From: Acidobacteriota bacterium
GTDB lineage: Bacteria > Acidobacteriota > Vicinamibacteria > Vicinamibacterales > CAVVIG01
Direction: 5' to 3'
NCBI GenBank assembly: GCA_016195295.1
Contig: JACPZV010000495.1
Location: forward strand, 1 to 7,953
DNA length: 7,953 nucleotides
The translations under genes were made by a program, and so were the position numbers. Below the pieces are notes generated by a model. That model searched no databases and had not been told where the DNA came from. It worked only from the letters and a program-made list of their open reading frames with translations. Below, piece after piece: positions 1 through 7,185 of the stretch (position 1 is the stretch's first letter; every line of letters begins with the position of its first letter).

Positions 1-1407
1 CCGGGTGCCGATTTCGAACAGACGGACGTGCGCCCGGCCATGACGCCGATTGTGGGCGACGGCATCGATCAGCCCCGGCAGCAGCCGCGGCCGAAGCGTA
101 TCGAACTTTCCGGACAGCGGATTCGCGATCGCGACGGTGCGCGCGCCGGCCGGCGTGAACACGTCGGCGGCTTTGGCTTCGATGAACCCGAAGGTCACGG
201 CTTCCGACAGGCCGGCGGCCGTGAGCACCCGGCGCACGAGTCGATCGCGCGTGATGCGCGGGTCGGGCGCGGACGCCGCTCGCGTCACCGCGGGAAACGT
301 CGCGTCGAGGCGATCGAAGCCGAAGTGTCGACCGACTTCCTCGATGAGATCGGCCTCGCGCGCCAGATCGACGCGGAACGTCGGCGCGATGGCGTCCCAC
401 CCGTCCGCGGTCCTTCGGACGTCAAGTCCCAGCGCACGCAGGATGCGTTCGACATCGGCGTCAGGTACCGACGCGCCGAGGAGGAGACCGAGCCGATCGC
501 GTCGCAGATGGATCGCCTTCGGCGCGTGGACGCGTGGATAGCAATCGACGATCGGTCCGACGGCGCGGCCCGCCTCAATCTGGTGCATGAGCGCGACGGC
601 GCGTTCGATCGCGACGGCTTGCACTCCGATGTCGGCGCCGCGCTCGAAGCGCGCGGACGCTTCGGTCTTCAGACCGAGGCGCTTGCTCGTGCGCCGAACC
701 GACGCCGGTTTGAAGTACGCGCTTTCGAACACGACGGTTTTCGTCGACGCCGAGACCTCGGACGCGGCGGCGCCCATGACGCCGGCCACGGCTTGTGCGC
801 GATCGCGATCGGCGATGACGAGCATGTCGGGATCGAGCTCGCGATCGACGCCGTCGAGCGTCCGGATCGTTTCACCGCGCGTCGCGCGTCGCGCGTGAAT
901 CTCCCCGCCCGCCAGCTTGGCTAGATCGAACGCGTGCATCGGCTGGCCGACCTCGAGGTTCACGTAGTTGGTGACGTCGACGATCGTGCTGATCGGGCGT
1001 ACGCCCGCCGCCTGCAGCCGCGCCGACAGCCACGACGGCGACGGCCCCAAGCGGACCTCGGCGACCGCCCCAGCGTACCGGGGACAAAGCTCTTCGTCGT
1101 CGAGCGTGACCGTGATTCGATCCGAGCGACCCTTCGGCAAGCGGTGCAGGGGAACGCGTGCGCCGGGATCAGCCGAGGGCAGCACGAGCGGCCGGTCGTA
1201 ACACGTCGCCACTTCGCGGGCGAGCCCGACGACGCTCAGGCAGTCCGGTCGGTTCGCGGTGATCTCAAGGTCGATCACGGCGTCGCCGTCGGCCAGGGAT
1301 TCGACCGACGCGACCTCGAAACCGCGCAGGTCGAGCTTCTCGGCGATCTCTTCGGCCGACGCCGTCACGTCCACGAATTCACGCAACCATGAGAGGACTA
1401 AACGCAT
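1..1407 (-). CDS. pheT: Phenylalanyl-tRNA synthetase beta subunit, N-terminal part (runs off the left edge)
   Basis: PheT pairs with PheS in the (alpha-beta)2 enzyme that charges tRNA-Phe in the cytoplasm; the beta chain does editing and tRNA binding. I translated the minus strand by hand from ATG at 1407: 469 codons stay open to base 1. The protein begins MRLVLSWLREFVDV (B1 domain). It shows ITANRPDCL near residues 49-57, CPRYAG at 108-113, DVTNYV at 144-149 and GQPMHAFD at 154-161 (B3/B4 editing region). The motif ARFERGAD follows, then a B5 domain at about 290-360 and the start of the catalytic-like core. The C-terminal anticodon-binding domain lies outside the window. The start codon overlaps the pheS stop by one base (TGATG), implying translational coupling. 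Oddly, the OB-fold (B2, EMAPII-like) domain that normally separates B1 from the NRxDCL motif is missing: GFEVASVESL runs directly into the motif. No frameshift is seen. The identification is firm. Confidence 0.96.
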   Translation of the reverse strand, partial: MRLVLSWLREFVDVTASAEEIAEKLDLRGFEVASVESLADGDAVIDLEITANRPDCLSVVGLAREVATCYDRPLVLPSADPGARVPLHRLPKGRSDRITVTLDDEELCPRYAGAVAEVRLGPSPSWLSARLQAAGVRPISTIVDVTNYVNLEVGQPMHAFDLAKLAGGEIHARRATRGETIRTLDGVDRELDPDMLVIADRDRAQAVAGVMGAAASEVSASTKTVVFESAYFKPASVRRTSKRLGLKTEASARFERGADIGVQAVAIERAVALMHQIEAGRAVGPIVDCYPRVHAPKAIHLRRDRLGLLLGASVPDADVERILRALGLDVRRTADGWDAIAPTFRVDLAREADLIEEVGRHFGFDRLDATFPAVTRAASAPDPRITRDRLVRRVLTAAGLSEAVTFGFIEAKAADVFTPAGARTVAIANPLSGKFDTLRPRLLPGLIDAVAHNRRHGRAHVRLFEIGTR

Positions 1408-2477
1408 CAGTACGGAAACTGCTCCAGAAATCGCAAATCGTTCTCGTAGAACAACCGAATGTCCTCGACCTGGTGGCGCAGGATCGCCACGCGCTCGATG
1501 CCGATGCCCCACGCGAAGCCGGTGTAGCGTTCGGCGTCGTAGCCGACGGCCTCGAACACCGTCGGGTGCACCATCCCGCACCCGCCGAGCTCGATCCAGC
1601 CGGTCCTCTTGCACATCGCGCAGCCCGCGCCGTCGCACTGCCAGCAACTGAGATCGATCTCCGCGCTCGGCTCGGTGTACGGAAAGAAGCTCGGGCGGAA
1701 GCGGATGCGCACCGTCGGCGAGAACATCTGGCGCGCGAAGGCGAGAAGCGTGCCTTTGAGATCCGCCAGCGAGAGTCCCTCGCCGACGGCGAGTCCTTCA
1801 ATCTGGCTGAACGCGGGGGAGTGCGTCAGGTCGAGATCGTCGCGACGGTAGACGCGGCCCGGCACGACGATCCGGACCGGCGGCTGATGCGCCTGCATGT
1901 ACCGGATTTGCATGGACGAGGTGTGGGTGCGCAGCAAGGTGCGGACGTCTTCGGCGCGCCCGCTCTCGCCCCGGATCGGCGTGGCGAGGTACAACGTGTC
2001 CTGCATGTCGCGCGCGGGGTGGTCGGCCGGCATGTTGAGCGCGTCGAAGCAGTGCCACTCGTCTTCGACTTCCGGTCCTTCGACGATCGCGAAGCCCATG
2101 CGCGTGAAGATCTCTTCCATGCGATCGCGGACGACGGTCAGCGGGTGGCGATGGCCGAGCTCCGGCACGCGGCCGGGCAGCGTCACGTCGACCGCGTCCG
2201 CGGGACGCGCGGTCGCCTCGGTCACCTCGAGATGCCGCGCCCACCGCGCCTCGAGAGCCTGCTTCAACTCGTTCGCGAGCCGCCCGATCTTCTTTTTCTC
2301 CTCGGGCGGCACCTGGGCGATGGAATCCATCAACTTCGCGACCTCGCCCTTCTTGCGGCCGAGCCATTTGTCGCGGACTGTCTGTGCGTCGCGCGGAGAC
2401 TTCGCTTGGGCGAGGTCTGACTCGAATTCCTGCAACAGCGCCGGCACGGAGGGGAAATCAGGAAGGCGGTGACTCAT
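1407..2477 (-). CDS. pheS: Phenylalanyl-tRNA synthetase alpha subunit
   Basis: This is the catalytic alpha chain of PheRS: it activates phenylalanine with ATP and transfers it to tRNA-Phe. It has 356 aa from ATG 2477, near the usual length. Residues 1-85 are the charged helical coiled-coil arm typical of PheS. The class II core follows: THTSSMQ at 185-190, motif 2 RVYRRDDLDLTHSPAFSQIE at 208-227, FFPYTEPSAEID at 264-275, and motif 3 GFAWGIGIERVAIL at 320-333, ending IRLFYENDLRFLEQF. A four-cysteine cluster (C278, C281, C286, C289; CxxC-x4-CxxC) is inserted before TGWIELGGCGMVHP. I recall this variant from other bacterial PheS proteins, and it probably binds zinc. The open frame extends 90 codons upstream into rplT, but that part is repeat translation without homology. 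I therefore chose the ATG that gives the normal PheS N-terminus. No good Shine-Dalgarno is visible before it. It follows rplT by 77 bases and overlaps pheT by one base. Confidence 0.97.
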   Translation of the reverse strand: MSHRLPDFPSVPALLQEFESDLAQAKSPRDAQTVRDKWLGRKKGEVAKLMDSIAQVPPEEKKKIGRLANELKQALEARWARHLEVTEATARPADAVDVTLPGRVPELGHRHPLTVVRDRMEEIFTRMGFAIVEGPEVEDEWHCFDALNMPADHPARDMQDTLYLATPIRGESGRAEDVRTLLRTHTSSMQIRYMQAHQPPVRIVVPGRVYRRDDLDLTHSPAFSQIEGLAVGEGLSLADLKGTLLAFARQMFSPTVRIRFRPSFFPYTEPSAEIDLSCWQCDGAGCAMCKRTGWIELGGCGMVHPTVFEAVGYDAERYTGFAWGIGIERVAILRHQVEDIRLFYENDLRFLEQFPY

Positions 2478-2494
2478 CGGCGAGACAGTTTTAT

Positions 2495-2539
2495 CACGAA
2501 GCCGCTTCGTGTCCTTCGTGGGCTCTTCGTGCCTTCGTG
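2495..2539. repeat. Degenerate short repeat CTTCGTG in the rplT-pheS spacer
   Basis: Four direct copies of CTTCGTG lie at 2505-2511, 2514-2520, 2525-2531 and 2533-2539, with start-to-start spacing of 9, 11 and 8 bases. An inverted copy CACGAAG sits at 2495-2501. With a CCG loop it forms a perfect 7-bp hairpin with the first direct copy. No run of T follows the hairpin on the minus strand, so it is not a standard intrinsic terminator. Short CACGAAG-type tandem arrays are, from my recollection, scattered through spacers of several GC-rich phyla (Acidobacteriota, Verrucomicrobiota); their role is unknown to me. Confidence 0.8.
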
Positions 2540-2554
2540 AAGAAGCGTGTGTGA

Positions 2555-2926
2555 CTACGCCCGGGCTGCCGTCTTTGCCGCGCTCTTGGCTTGCGCCGCG
2601 AGCTTGGCGAACGCGGCGGGGCTCGCGATGGCGAGCTCGGACAAACTCTTGCGATTCAACGTCACGCCAGCGTTCTTCAGACCGCTGATCAGCTGGCCGT
2701 ACGTCAGGCCGTTCTCGCGCGCCGCGGCGTTGATGCGCACCACCCACAGACGCCGGAAGTCGCGCTTCTTGCGGCGACGGCCGACGAACGCGTACTTCAG
2801 CGCGGTGTCGACCGACTCTTTCGCGGCGCGGTAGAGCTTGCTCTTGTTGGCGTAATAGCCTTTGGCCAGACCGAGCAGCTTCTTCCGCTTGGCCCGCCGA
2901 ACCGTTCCTCGTTTCACGCGCGGCAT
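2555..2926 (-). CDS. rplT: 50S ribosomal protein L20
   Basis: L20 binds 23S rRNA early and is needed for the first steps of large-subunit assembly. In E. coli and B. subtilis it also represses its own operon. The protein has 123 aa, close to the usual 117-120. It opens MPRVKRGTVRRAKRKKLLGL, the very basic rRNA-binding extension. The conserved segments GYYANKSKLYRAAKESV, RRRKKRDFRRLWVVRINAA, GLTYGQLISGLKNAGV and LNRKSLSELA follow. The C-terminus is an alanine/lysine-rich tail slightly longer than usual. The start ATG at 2926 is preceded by GGAG (2933-2936) with a 6-base spacer. The gene lies 81 bases after rpmI, an unusually wide gap for this pair that is filled by repeats. I did not find an L20-binding pseudoknot in the short leaders, but I could not fold the RNA. 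Confidence 0.98.
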   Translation of the reverse strand: MPRVKRGTVRRAKRKKLLGLAKGYYANKSKLYRAAKESVDTALKYAFVGRRRKKRDFRRLWVVRINAAARENGLTYGQLISGLKNAGVTLNRKSLSELAIASPAAFAKLAAQAKSAAKTAARA

Positions 2927-2942
2927 CGTCTACTCCACACAG

Positions 2943-2960
2943 GTCCGGCTAAAGCCGGAC
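2943..2960. repeat. REP-like palindrome GTCCGGCTAAAGCCGGAC in the rpmI-rplT spacer
   Basis: This is a perfect inverted repeat: GTCCGGC (2943-2949), loop TAAA, GCCGGAC (2954-2960). The stem is 7 bp, or 8 bp if T2950 pairs with A2953. It is followed on the plus strand by GCTACC. I recognise the GTCCGGCTAAAGCCGGAC-GCTAC form as a very frequent extragenic repeat in acidobacterial genomes (recollection; no search was run). On the transcribed minus strand no T-tract follows, so it is not a classical terminator. It lies 17 bases upstream of the rplT start codon, close to the ribosome-binding site (GGAG at 2933-2936), and could affect rplT translation or mRNA stability. Confidence 0.85.
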
Positions 2961-2984
2961 GCTACCGATCTGATTTCGGATCTA

Positions 2985-3007
2985 CCAGCCACCAGTCACC
3001 AGCCACC
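2985..3007. repeat. Heptamer tandem repeat (CCAGYCA, three copies) directly after rpmI
   Basis: Three head-to-tail 7-base units lie at 2985-2991 (CCAGCCA), 2992-2998 (CCAGTCA) and 2999-3005 (CCAGCCA), followed by CC. The array abuts the rpmI stop codon (3008-3010 on the minus strand). Heptameric tandem repeats of similar composition are known in cyanobacteria and, in my recollection, also occur in Acidobacteriota spacers. It may belong to one composite insertion with the neighbouring palindrome at 2943-2960. Confidence 0.7.
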
Positions 3008-3205
3008 TTACTTATACGGCAGCATCCTGGCGATCTTCGGCGCGTCGACCGCCGCCACGGTGGAGGTGCCGCGGAGTCCGCGCTTCCGTTTCGTGGTCTT
3101 GCTGCTCAGGATGTGCTGCTTGAACGCCTTGCCCCGAAGAAACTTTCCGTTCTTGGTCCGCTTGAAGCGCTTGGCGGCGCCGCGGTGTGTTTTCAGCTTC
3201 GGCAT
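3008..3205 (-). CDS. rpmI: 50S ribosomal protein L35
   Basis: L35 is a small basic protein of the large ribosomal subunit. At 65 aa it has the family's exact usual length. It begins MPKLKTHRGAAKRFKRTKNG, the signature N-terminus, continues with KQHILSSKTTKRKRGLRG, and ends DAPKIARMLPYK, which matches the conserved KRLLPY-type C-terminus. ATG 3205 lies 13 bases after the infC stop. The sequence TAAGGAA overlapping that stop supplies a plausible Shine-Dalgarno about 9 bases upstream. The gene sits in the standard infC-rpmI-rplT order and is almost certainly co-transcribed with infC. Confidence 0.98.
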   Translation of the reverse strand: MPKLKTHRGAAKRFKRTKNGKFLRGKAFKQHILSSKTTKRKRGLRGTSTVAAVDAPKIARMLPYK

Positions 3206-3218
3206 GATTCTCTGTTCC

Positions 3219-3800
3219 TTATCGCGCGGCGCTCGCGGCCGCGGTCTTGGTCTTTCCGCCCCCAGTCTGCGGACGCCGCGTGAGGATGGTGTGCATCTGG
3301 TTGCCTTCCATCCGCGGCATCGTTTCGGCCACGGCGACGTCGCGGAGCTCGTCGACCAGCCGCTCGAGAATGCGGCGCCCGATCTCGGGGTGCGCCATCT
3401 CGCGGCCGCGGAAGAAAATCGTCGCCTTCACCTTGTCGCCGTCCTCGAGGAAGCGCTCGATGTGCTTCTTCTTGAATTGATAATCGTGCTCGTCGACCTT
3501 CGGCCGGAACTTGATTTCCTTGACCTCGATCACTTTCTGGTGCCGCCGAGCCTCGCGCGCGCGTTTCTGCTCCTGGTACTGATACTTCCCGAAATCCATG
3601 ATGCGGCAGACCGGCGGCACGGCCGTCGGCGAGATCTCGACCAGGTCGAGCCCTTTCTGTTTCGCGATCGCCAGCGCCTGCGGCGGCGGCATGATGCCGA
3701 GCTGGGCGCCCGTGTCGTCAATCACGCGGATTTCGCGGACCCGGATGCGTTCGTTGACCCGCGTGCGGTCATCACGCCGGGGACTTCTCTCGAAAGCGAT
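3219..3800 (-). CDS. infC: Translation initiation factor IF-3, probable ATC start
   Basis: IF3 binds the 30S subunit, prevents premature joining of 50S and proofreads start-codon/initiator-tRNA pairing. The first conventional start in frame is GTG at 3725, which would give 168 aa. The 15 codons just upstream encode DRTRVNERIRVREIR, the conserved IF3 N-terminus, so the gene begins earlier. Reading back to the thrS stop I find no in-frame ATG, GTG or TTG. ATC at 3798-3800 lies 4 bases after GGAGG (3805-3809). Starting there gives 193 aa beginning (M)AFERSPRRDDRTRVNE. The N-domain carries PPVCRIMDFGKY at about 62-73. A basic linker follows, then the C-domain with KEIKFRPKVDEHDY, FLEDGDKVKATIFFRGRE and AETMPRMEGNQM, and a Lys/Ala-rich tail. 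The start is 8 bases beyond the thrS stop, and the SD overlaps that stop. Rare start codons for infC are known (AUU in E. coli, AUC in Myxococcus) and allow autoregulation by IF3. The product is certain; the exact start is likely. Confidence 0.93.
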   Translation of the reverse strand: MAFERSPRRDDRTRVNERIRVREIRVIDDTGAQLGIMPPPQALAIAKQKGLDLVEISPTAVPPVCRIMDFGKYQYQEQKRAREARRHQKVIEVKEIKFRPKVDEHDYQFKKKHIERFLEDGDKVKATIFFRGREMAHPEIGRRILERLVDELRDVAVAETMPRMEGNQMHTILTRRPQTGGGKTKTAAASAAR

Positions 3801-3804
3801 AAAG

Positions 3805-3808
3805 CCTC

Positions 3809-3809
<1 letters not shown>
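3805..3809 (-). promoter_or_regulatory. infC Shine-Dalgarno overlapping the thrS stop codon
   Basis: The minus strand reads TAGGAGGCTTTATC. TAG (3809-3811) ends thrS, GGAGG (3805-3809) is a full-strength Shine-Dalgarno, and ATC (3798-3800) is the proposed infC start, 4 bases later. This site decides the infC start, because no standard start codon is within reach of it in the IF3 frame. Overlap with the stop codon implies translational coupling to thrS. The 4-base spacing is a little short. Confidence 0.75.
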
Positions 3810-5740
<1,931 letters not shown>

Positions 5741-5760
5741 TCGGGGATTGTTGCGCGTGC

Positions 5761-5879
5761 CCTTCGACTTGCCACGGAGGGCTCGGGCTCGCTCAGGGCC
5801 TTCGACTTGATGCCATCGCGGCCTGCCATGAGCGAGCCCTTCGACCGCGCCGAAAGGCGCGCGCTCAGGGCGAGTCGAA
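5761..5879. repeat. Inverted/direct repeat cluster between tRNA-Val and thrS
   Basis: The spacer before thrS carries three direct copies of CCTTCGAC (5761-5768, 5799-5806, 5838-5845). The first two extend to CCTTCGACTTG. It also has two copies of GCTCAGGG (5791-5798, 5863-5870) and an inverted GTCGAA at 5874-5879. Inside is a perfect 6-bp hairpin, CGCGCC-GAAA-GGCGCG (5846-5861). The flanking GCCCT (5836-5840) can pair with AGGGC (5867-5871), giving a larger, interrupted cruciform. CCTTCGAC...GCTCAGGGC modules are, in my recollection, a widespread extragenic palindrome type in GC-rich bacteria. There is no T-tract to make it a standard terminator, and I found no convincing -35/-10 promoter for thrS in it. 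Confidence 0.75.
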
Positions 5880-5955
5880 TGGTAGGCACGGGTGGACTCG
5901 AACCACCGACCTCCTGCGTGTCAAGCAGGCGCTCTAACCTCTGAGCTACGCGCCT
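5880..5955 (-). tRNA. tRNA-Val, anticodon GAC, with encoded CCA
   Basis: The minus strand folds as a complete cloverleaf. The acceptor stem AGGCGCG (5949-5955) pairs with CGTGCCT with one G-T wobble. Then come TA at positions 8-9, a D-arm GCTC/GAGC with an AGAGGTTA loop, an anticodon stem CCTGC/GCAGG with loop TTGACAC (anticodon GAC), variable loop AGGTC, and a T-arm GGTGG-TTCGAGT-CCACC. Discriminator A is at 5883 and the genomic CCA at 5880-5882. It decodes GUC (and GUU weakly) as valine. It lies 53 bases after the S41 gene and 139 bases before thrS, on the same strand. A TATATT on the minus strand (5993-5998), 37 bases upstream, could be a -10 box, but I see no matching -35, so independent transcription is unproven. 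Confidence 0.97.
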
Positions 5956-6008
5956 ACATCTCCTGCGAAAATCGGGCGTGAGACGAATCCTCAATATAAC
6001 ACAGGAGC

Positions 6009-7178
6009 TTACGCGGCTTTTTTCGCGCTCAGACGTTCGAGCGCTTTGTCGAGAATCGGATCGGTCGCCGGCACGGGCTGGCCGAACTCGACGTCCGGCT
6101 CGTCCACGGGCACCGTGGGATCCAGCCCCTTTTCGTGCAGCGGCGCACCGGCGGGCGTGAGGTAGCGGGTCGTCGAAAGCCAGAGCGCCGCGCCGTCGGG
6201 CAACTTCACCAGTTTCTGTACCGCCGCGCGGCCGATCGTATGCTCGCCGATCAGGTCCGCGCGCTGATTGCCGGCGAGCGCCGACGCAAACACCTCCGAC
6301 GCGCCCGACGTTCCGGTATCGACGAGAAGGACCATCGGCAGCGCAATCGATCCATCGCCCGACGCGGCCGACACCGTTTCGCGCGCGCCGTTCTTCGTCT
6401 CGCGCATCGCCAGCGTACCCGTGCCCACGAACAGACGCGCCAGCGACAAGCCGTCGTCCAGCGAGCCGCCGACTGTGTGCCGCACGTCGACGACGAGTTT
6501 CGACGCGCCGCCCTTCGTGAGGTCGGCGATCTGCGTCTTCACTTGCGCCGACGCCGTCGCGCCGATGGCCGCGATCCTGATGTAGCCCACACCGGCGCCC
6601 GCCATCCGGCCGCTGACCATCGAGGCTGGCTCGGCCTCACGCGACAACTCGACGACGTGCGGGTCGGCCGCGTTGCCGCGAATGACGGTGACGGAGACTT
6701 TCGTGCCCGGCGCGCCGCGCAGCGCGCGCATGCCTTCCCAGACCGACATTTCCCGCGTCGGCGTCTCGTTGATCGCCCGGATGTAGTCACCGGTCCGCAG
6801 CCCGGCTTTGGCGGCCGGTGAGTTGTCCCGCGCCGCGATAACGCGCAGGTAGTACTGCCGCGTGAGCTCGAGGCCCACGCCGCCCGGCGGCAGTGCGGCG
6901 CCGCTTTCCACTTGCTTCGCTTCCTCCGGCGTCAGGTACGCGCTGTCGGGATCGAGGCTGTCGACGAGCCCGTGCATGGCGCCGCGCATCACTTTGTCGA
7001 CGTTCACCTCCTCGACGTACGCGCTCGTAATCAGATTCACGACGTCGTCGAAAATTCGGAGGTGTTGGTATGCACTCTGCTGACCGGCCATCACCTTCCC
7101 GAGGAAACCGCCGACGATCGCGAACGCGATCACGGGCGCGGAGATGCTCAGGACGATCAGGCGGGTTTTCGAAGACAT
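6009..7178 (-). CDS. S41-family (CtpA/Prc-like) PDZ protein, catalytic dyad apparently lost
   Basis: The protein has 389 aa. It has an N-terminal membrane anchor or uncleaved signal (about residues 7-29), then the helical S41 N-region with SLDPDSAYLTPEE (74-86). A PDZ domain spans about 99-168 (GVGLEL, NSPAAKAGLRTGDYIRAINE, LRGAPGTKVSVTVIRG). The C-terminal S41 core begins GYIRIAAIG and includes LVVDVRHTVGGSLDDGLSLA, a degenerate form of the usual DLRNNPGG segment. The family's catalytic Ser (SASASE-type motif) and Lys (TFGKG.VQ), 25 residues apart, align with Gly292 in TSGASE and Arg317 in TIGRAAVQ, again exactly 25 apart. Relatives cut periplasmic proteins, often cell-wall hydrolases; this one probably cannot by the standard mechanism. 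ATG 7178 follows the EnvC-like stop by 7 bases, with GAGG between, so the two are probably one operon. An alternative is that adjacent Ser291 serves as nucleophile with a different base. The family call is firm; inactivity is inferred. Confidence 0.93.
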   Translation of the reverse strand: MSSKTRLIVLSISAPVIAFAIVGGFLGKVMAGQQSAYQHLRIFDDVVNLITSAYVEEVNVDKVMRGAMHGLVDSLDPDSAYLTPEEAKQVESGAALPPGGVGLELTRQYYLRVIAARDNSPAAKAGLRTGDYIRAINETPTREMSVWEGMRALRGAPGTKVSVTVIRGNAADPHVVELSREAEPASMVSGRMAGAGVGYIRIAAIGATASAQVKTQIADLTKGGASKLVVDVRHTVGGSLDDGLSLARLFVGTGTLAMRETKNGARETVSAASGDGSIALPMVLLVDTGTSGASEVFASALAGNQRADLIGEHTIGRAAVQKLVKLPDGAALWLSTTRYLTPAGAPLHEKGLDPTVPVDEPDVEFGQPVPATDPILDKALERLSAKKAA

Positions 7179-7185
7179 AGGCCTC

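Noticed and set aside
278..292. Possible CRISPR, insertion sequence or prophage elements anywhere in the window
   Set aside because: I found no regular spaced repeats, transposase or integrase motifs, or terminal inverted repeats; the short repeats found are all confined to three spacers.
28..924. Plus-strand 298-codon frame at the left end
   Set aside because: It is extremely arginine-rich and antisense to pheT, whose minus-strand translation matches PheT motifs throughout.
1389..2420. Plus-strand 343-codon frame opposite pheS
   Set aside because: It is the shadow of the clearly conserved PheS coding frame, with no domain signature of its own.
2495..2511. CACGAAG-CCG-CTTCGTG hairpin as an intrinsic terminator
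   Set aside because: There is no T-tract after the stem on the transcribed strand, and downstream pheS-pheT have no other visible promoter.
2478..2554. pheM-type attenuator leader peptide before pheS
   Set aside because: No short open frame rich in Phe codons and no terminator/antiterminator pair could be found in the 77-base gap.
2478..2747. 90-codon N-terminal extension of the pheS frame
   Set aside because: It translates the CACGAAG repeats and the antiphase of rplT; PheS proteins normally begin as this one does at ATG 2477.
5993..5998. TATATT as a -10 promoter box for tRNA-Val
   Set aside because: No acceptable -35 hexamer lies 16-18 bases upstream; a single AT-rich hexamer is too little in this context.
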